A DNA stretch of 64,000 nt from assembly GCA_963663665.2 (NCBI GenBank), contig CAXXKP010000010.1:186001-250000 (forward strand), in the 5' to 3' direction. The notes below the pieces were generated by a model. The model was not told where the DNA came from, did no database searches, and saw only the letters and a list, made by a program, of their open reading frames with translations. The stretch is from SABI01 sp963663665. Its GTDB lineage: Bacteria; Spirochaetota; Spirochaetia; Sphaerochaetales; Sphaerochaetaceae. Shown piece by piece: positions 59,840-64,000 of this stretch (position 1 is the first letter of the stretch; every line of letters begins with the position of its first letter). The position numbers were made by a program, and so were the translations under genes.

Positions 59840-60537
59840 TAATTGATTCATTATCAAAAGCCTATCAGAATCTTCCTGTGCTTGAGAATTTTACTCTACA
59901 TGTGAAACCTCATTCGATAGTGGCCTTAGTCGGACCATCTGGTTGTGGCAAAACAACTCTTCTTAAAATGATAGGCGACATTGAGTCTAGTGATAATGGT
60001 AGGATTCTCTTTGAAGAAGAGGAAGAGGGAAATGTAAGTTTCCTCTTCCAAGAACCCCGGTTGCTTCCCTGGTTGAGTATCCTTAAAAACATCTCAATAG
60101 TTCTTAAACCATTTGTTCATGGTGAGAGGCGTCGAGAAGAGATAGCAAAAGAATTCTTAGAGCTCGTAGAATTGGGAGAGTATATAAACTATACTCCATC
60201 ACAACTCTCTGGAGGAATGAGACAGCGAGCTTCTATAGCGAGGAGTTTTGCATTTCCTTCAAGGGTAATGCTCCTTGATGAACCTTTTCAATCTTTAGAT
60301 GCGGAACTTAGGTGGTCGTTGGTCGATTCCTTCAAATATCTTTATACCCGTGATACTAAAACAACGATTTTCGTGACTCATGATATTCATGAAGCTCTGA
60401 TGTTAGCTGATGAAATTATTGAGCTATCACAACGACCTATGAATATCATCAAAACTACAAAAGTTAAAATACCACGAGAAAACAGAAGTCTTAACGATCC
60501 CTCTTTAACTTCATTAATTGGAAAGTTTTATATCTAA
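59836..60537 (+). CDS. ABC transporter ATPase, SsuB/TauB type
   Basis: A 233-residue ABC ATPase. Walker A is GPSGCGKTT, the Q-loop is in LFQEPRLLPW, the signature LSGGMRQRASIARSF, Walker B VMLLDEPFQSLD and the switch His is in VTHDIHEA. The set FQEPRLLPWLS is typical of TauB/SsuB. It drives the permease encoded just upstream. An imperfect hairpin follows 18 bases after the stop. Confidence 0.92.
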   Translation: MIIDSLSKAYQNLPVLENFTLHVKPHSIVALVGPSGCGKTTLLKMIGDIESSDNGRILFEEEEEGNVSFLFQEPRLLPWLSILKNISIVLKPFVHGERRREEIAKEFLELVELGEYINYTPSQLSGGMRQRASIARSFAFPSRVMLLDEPFQSLDAELRWSLVDSFKYLYTRDTKTTIFVTHDIHEALMLADEIIELSQRPMNIIKTTKVKIPRENRSLNDPSLTSLIGKFYI

Positions 60538-60555
60538 CGTTGAGCAATTATCTTT

Positions 60556-60581
60556 GGTTGATTTATCTAATAAATCCAACC
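60556..60581 (+). terminator. Hairpin after the ABC operon
   Basis: GGTTGATTTA (60556-60565) pairs with TAAATCCAACC (60571-60581), leaving one bulged base. Only CCTTCC follows, so termination by this stem alone is uncertain. The 272-base gap up to the sensor kinase gene holds no ORF I can support. Confidence 0.4.
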
Positions 60582-60809
60582 CTTCCATTAAAGTTGCATC
60601 GATGTATTATATATTTTAGTATACTTTAGCAAGTTACTTTAATTCTCTCCTTTAAAAAAAAATACGGCTGATTACAAATTAGTAAATTAACTCATAAAGA
60701 TATTAGTCATATATTCAGTTTGCACAAAAGAGGAGTGTCTAAAAAGAAAACTATATCTAGCCAAGCCTTCCTGTGTTAAAATCTTTTTCGTGACTATTGG
60801 GAGAACAGA

Positions 60810-63800
60810 ATGGGAGAAGAAATTCAATTAAAAAAGAGTTCGAGAGGAATTTTAACAATTTCAAAAGGATACAAGCGATTTATTCTCTTTCTATTAGCGA
60901 TCTTTCTAGCTGGTCATTGTTTTGCAAGTAATACTATAAACCAATACCGATTTAGTTCTTTAGATATGGAATCGGGTTTACCAAACAATTCTGTGTTTAC
61001 CCTTGCACAAGATTACCTAGGGTATATGTGGATAGGAACCTTCGGTGGACTAGCAAGATATGATGGTAAGAAATTTGTCTCATACAAACCCAACCCTTCA
61101 GAACCAGGCAGCATAACCAGCTCGGTTATTTTCGATATTCTTGAAGACTCACAACAGCGACTGTGGGTAGGAACAGATGGCGGAGGTCTTAATCTTTATC
61201 AACGAGATACTGACAGTTTTATTGCAAAACGGTATAGCGCAGATGACCCCACATCGATTAGTTCTGATCAAGTATTTACCCTCTTTGAGGATTCCTCAGG
61301 AACCATTTGGGTTGGGACTGGAGGTGGTGGTCTTAATAGAATGGTTGATGATAATCATTTTATTACCTATTTGGCAGATCCTCTTTCGAAACGATCACTG
61401 CAAAGTAATACTATTCGTGAAATAATCCAAGATCACCGTGGTTCAATCTGGATAGGAACGGATGGCGGAGGACTAGCTACCTATCTACCCGAAGAAGATT
61501 CTTTCGTTTCATTTTTCTACCAATCTCCCTTAGAAAATCAGGTTACATCCTTTGCTAAGAATAACTCAGGCGAATCACTACAGAGTACTAATTCTCCATT
61601 GGGAAGTTCTGTAAAGGCCTTATATGAAGATTCGAGAAATATTCTATGGGTTGGTTTTGAAGGAGCGGGTTTGGCAATATTTGACCCAATTAGAAAGGAA
61701 TTTACTTCTATTAATCTTCCTGGTATAGAAGACGATCCTATTTCGGTTAGAACGATTAAGGAAGACCGGTATGGTCGAATTTGGGTCGGAACAGATGGTG
61801 ATGGATTGTCTATTCTGGAGATAGAAAATAATCCAACTGGCCATGGGATTAATCCTAAAAACATTACCCATTTGACGAGTGATCCAACTTTGGAATATAG
61901 CCTAAGTAGTGATAAGATTCGCGATGTATTCATCGACATGACGGGTCTCGTTTGGATAGGGTTGCGTGATGGTGGTCTTAATCTGTTCAATCCACTCTCT
62001 TTTTCATTTCATAACCTTTCAAGCGATAGCGAATCCCCCTACAGATTAAGTGGTAACACTATTCGAAAAATACTTGAAGCGCCTGATGGCGATATTTGGA
62101 TAGCAACGGATGGGAATGGACTAAATCATTATGATCCTAAGACCAAGGAGATAACATGGCCTTTAACACACCTATCTGAGCCGTTTGATGTCTCAAGCCT
62201 TACCTATTCTCTCTTTATAGATGGTGGCATACTATGGATAGGAACCGATGATGCTGGCGTGTATGCCTATAATATGGAAGAAAATAAGATTACATCCCAT
62301 TTCCAACGTAATGATGATTCTCATCTATCTAGTAATGCAGTATGGGATATTTTCAAAGATAGTTATGATTATCTCTGGTTTGGGACAGAGGGGGGTGGCC
62401 TTAATAGATTCGATCCAGAGTCCCAGACTTTCAAAGTATTCACATTTGATACACGTGATCCTTGCAGTATCTTAGGGAATTCAGTTCGTATCATATTTGA
62501 GGATCATAAACGCAACTTATGGATTGGAACTTGGGATGGTGGTCTCAACCTATATCGTAGAGAAACAGAAGATTTCGTGCGATTCCATTCAATTCCTGGC
62601 AATTCAAAAACACTTAGTGATAATAGTGTTAATACCATATTTGAAGATTCCAAGGGAGTTCTCTGGATTGGAACAGCAGGAGGAGGCCTTAATCGATTTG
62701 ATGTTACTGATGAAACATTTACTAATTGGAATCAATCGGATGGACTTTCTAGTGATAATATACTCGGAATTTTAGAAGATGCTAACGGTTATCTTTGGCT
62801 TACTAGCGATAACGGACTAACTCGTTTCAACTCTATTACAGGTGAATGCGTGAAATTCTATAGGGAAGATGGACTCCAAGGTAATGAATTCATGCGCCAT
62901 GCATATCTTACAGCCTCAGATGGAACTTTCTATGTAGGTGGTACAAAAGGAGTAACCTATTTTAATCCAACAACAATTCTGCCCCGAGAGGTTGATTCAC
63001 CATTTTTAGTGACAGGATTGAAAATTCAAAACAAGAATGTAACTGTAGGACCTCTTCAACTTGAGAATCCTGAAAAGTTCCGATTGTTATTAGATCGGCC
63101 TCTCTATGAAAATCCGGTGGTCCATCTTGCACCAACAGATAGTTTTATTACTTTTACATTTGCACTGTTTGACTTTGTTAATCCAGGACGAAATGAATAT
63201 GCTGTGATGCTTGAAGGTCAGGATGCCGATTGGACAAATCTAGGAAATCAAAATAGTATTACATTTCCTATACTACCTCCAGGTACATACATTCTTAGAA
63301 TACGAGCTACTCATTATAATGGTATCGTTCATTCATTTGAGCAAAAGGTAACTATACAAGTCGATAAGTTTTTTTATCAGCGATGGTATGCAATTCTTGG
63401 AGCAGTCTTACTCTTGATGCTAATACTTTTTCTTCTCGTTCGGATCCGTCTCCAAAAACTTCACGCTAAGAATGCCGAATTACGAGAATATTCTATTTAT
63501 ATTCAAGATGCACGAGAACAACAGCGCAAGGAAATAGCACGAGAGATCCACGACCAGTTAGGCCAAATACTTACATCGCTTAAGTTTGATGCTTTTTGGC
63601 TACGAAATGCTATGAAGACTTCATCAGATGTTCTTCCAGAGATGGTTGAAAGGACTAATGAAATGGTTAATGTCATGGACTCAGCATTAGATTCAGTGAA
63701 GAATATCTCAACTCGTTTGAGGCCTAGTGCATTGGACAGTCTCGGTTTTTCTGAAGCGTTACAGTGGCAGGCAATGGAATTCCAACAAAGGACTGGCATT

Positions 63801-64000
63801 AGTTGTAAAGTTGAAAGTAGTATAGAAGCAGAACAACTTCCTCAAGAGGTCTCAACCACACTGTATCGTATATTGCAGGAATTGCTGACGAATGTTATAA
63901 GACATGCCCAAGCAACCGAAGTTTCTATTATATTTCATATAACAGATAGCGATTATTATTTAAGAGTTTCTGATAATGGTATTGGATGCACTGCAAAGGC
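60810..64000 (+). CDS. Propeller-type sensor histidine kinase, partial at 3' end
   Basis: An open frame of 1063 codons that runs past the window edge, with no internal stop when translated by hand. ATG 60810 follows GGGAG by six bases. A signal peptide (FILFLLAIFLAGHCFA) precedes 14 repeats of the two-component regulator propeller type (for example LWVGTDGGGLNLY, IWIGTDGGGL, LWIGTAGGGLNRF), enough for two seven-bladed propellers. A Y_Y_Y domain (about 790-850), one membrane helix (about 858-880), a HisKA_3 dimer helix with the phospho-His in REIHDQLGQ (His914) and an HATPase with DNGIG follow. It is probably a periplasmic sensor of sugar or polysaccharide breakdown products with a LuxR-type partner. 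No partner is in the window. Confidence 0.9.
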   Translation, partial: MGEEIQLKKSSRGILTISKGYKRFILFLLAIFLAGHCFASNTINQYRFSSLDMESGLPNNSVFTLAQDYLGYMWIGTFGGLARYDGKKFVSYKPNPSEPGSITSSVIFDILEDSQQRLWVGTDGGGLNLYQRDTDSFIAKRYSADDPTSISSDQVFTLFEDSSGTIWVGTGGGGLNRMVDDNHFITYLADPLSKRSLQSNTIREIIQDHRGSIWIGTDGGGLATYLPEEDSFVSFFYQSPLENQVTSFAKNNSGESLQSTNSPLGSSVKALYEDSRNILWVGFEGAGLAIFDPIRKEFTSINLPGIEDDPISVRTIKEDRYGRIWVGTDGDGLSILEIENNPTGHGINPKNITHLTSDPTLEYSLSSDKIRDVFIDMTGLVWIGLRDGGLNLFNPLSFSFHNLSSDSESPYRLSGNTIRKILEAPDGDIWIATDGNGLNHYDPKTKEITWPLTHLSEPFDVSSLTYSLFIDGGILWIGTDDAGVYAYNMEENKITSHFQRNDDSHLSSNAVWDIFKDSYDYLWFGTEGGGLNRFDPESQTFKVFTFDTRDPCSILGNSVRIIFEDHKRNLWIGTWDGGLNLYRRETEDFVRFHSIPGNSKTLSDNSVNTIFEDSKGVLWIGTAGGGLNRFDVTDETFTNWNQSDGLSSDNILGILEDANGYLWLTSDNGLTRFNSITGECVKFYREDGLQGNEFMRHAYLTASDGTFYVGGTKGVTYFNPTTILPREVDSPFLVTGLKIQNKNVTVGPLQLENPEKFRLLLDRPLYENPVVHLAPTDSFITFTFALFDFVNPGRNEYAVMLEGQDADWTNLGNQNSITFPILPPGTYILRIRATHYNGIVHSFEQKVTIQVDKFFYQRWYAILGAVLLLMLILFLLVRIRLQKLHAKNAELREYSIYIQDAREQQRKEIAREIHDQLGQILTSLKFDAFWLRNAMKTSSDVLPEMVERTNEMVNVMDSALDSVKNISTRLRPSALDSLGFSEALQWQAMEFQQRTGISCKVESSIEAEQLPQEVSTTLYRILQELLTNVIRHAQATEVSIIFHITDSDYYLRVSDNGIGCTAK

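Noticed and set aside
61000..62900. Regularly spaced similar DNA segments that could suggest a CRISPR-like or tandem repeat array
   Set aside because: The periodicity is protein-level: they encode WIGT-D-G-G-G-L propeller repeats in a single open frame, with diverged DNA between copies.

Overview
This is an AT-rich bacterial chromosome segment, most likely from a spirochaete near Sphaerochaetaceae/Treponemataceae. That placement is an inference. It rests on the tail of a V-type ATPase subunit D gene, a basic-membrane-protein (PnrA/TmpC-like) nucleoside ABC transporter, a TrpX-type ABC system, an alpha2 glycyl-tRNA synthetase, and many lipoproteins with signal peptides ending in a Ser-Cys lipobox. 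I see no rRNA, tRNA, insertion sequence, integrase or CRISPR array. Coding density is high, and many convergent gene pairs overlap at their 3' ends.

0-6.9 kb: V-ATPase subunit D (partial), a universal stress protein, a PtsN-like EIIA, a beta-CASP ribonuclease, a PIG-L deacetylase that lacks its usual general base, a DUF72 protein, a membrane-anchored esterase and an MFS carrier whose ribosome-binding site lies in a hairpin. 6.9-8.2 kb is gene-poor and holds only one 54-residue DUF3006-like gene. 8.2-20.4 kb: a 517-residue unrecognised membrane protein, an HD protein, corA behind a 32-codon leader ORF and a hairpin over its ribosome-binding site, a YkgJ-type cysteine-cluster protein, a second MFS carrier, a run of HAD phosphatase, phosphohexomutase, unknown membrane protein, ComEC-like channel and rsmA, then a MATE exporter. 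20.4-26.4 kb: pta, a short TyrA-like dehydrogenase, mtaB, a mannonate-type SDR, an AraC regulator and serine acetyltransferase.

26.5-32.2 kb is a core block: argS with its own promoter, then rplU, rpmA, obgE, nadD, yqeK, a lipoprotein and rsfS, closed by a two-way terminator. 32.2-36.1 kb (minus strand) is a TrpXYZ-type ABC operon with two tandem binding-protein genes. A very acidic 86-residue protein, pdxA, a TPR lipoprotein and a corrinoid adenosyltransferase follow.

39.4-43.7 kb is the most unusual part. A PHP-type phosphatase gene is followed by a tightly packed set: an AAA15 ATPase resembling RloA/AbiLi, a RloB/AbiLii-like protein, a seven-helix membrane protein ending in a LuxR DNA-binding domain, and a small esterase. 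The RloA-like protein keeps Walker A but has lost other catalytic motifs, and the RloB-like protein has lost its Toprim acidic residues. The pair looks like a repurposed relative of an abortive-infection module.

43.7-51.3 kb (minus strand) is a nucleoside uptake and salvage operon: DeoR regulator, MTAP/PNP-family phosphorylase with 6-oxopurine-type residues, mtnA, then a BMP binding protein, a double ATPase and two permeases. 51.3-53.6 kb has a large lipoprotein and a NapH-like ferredoxin. 54-58 kb is a three-gene aminoacyl-tRNA synthetase operon (gltX, glyQS, tyrS), followed by a NitT/TauT-type ABC operon. The window ends inside a two-component sensor kinase with 14 propeller repeats.
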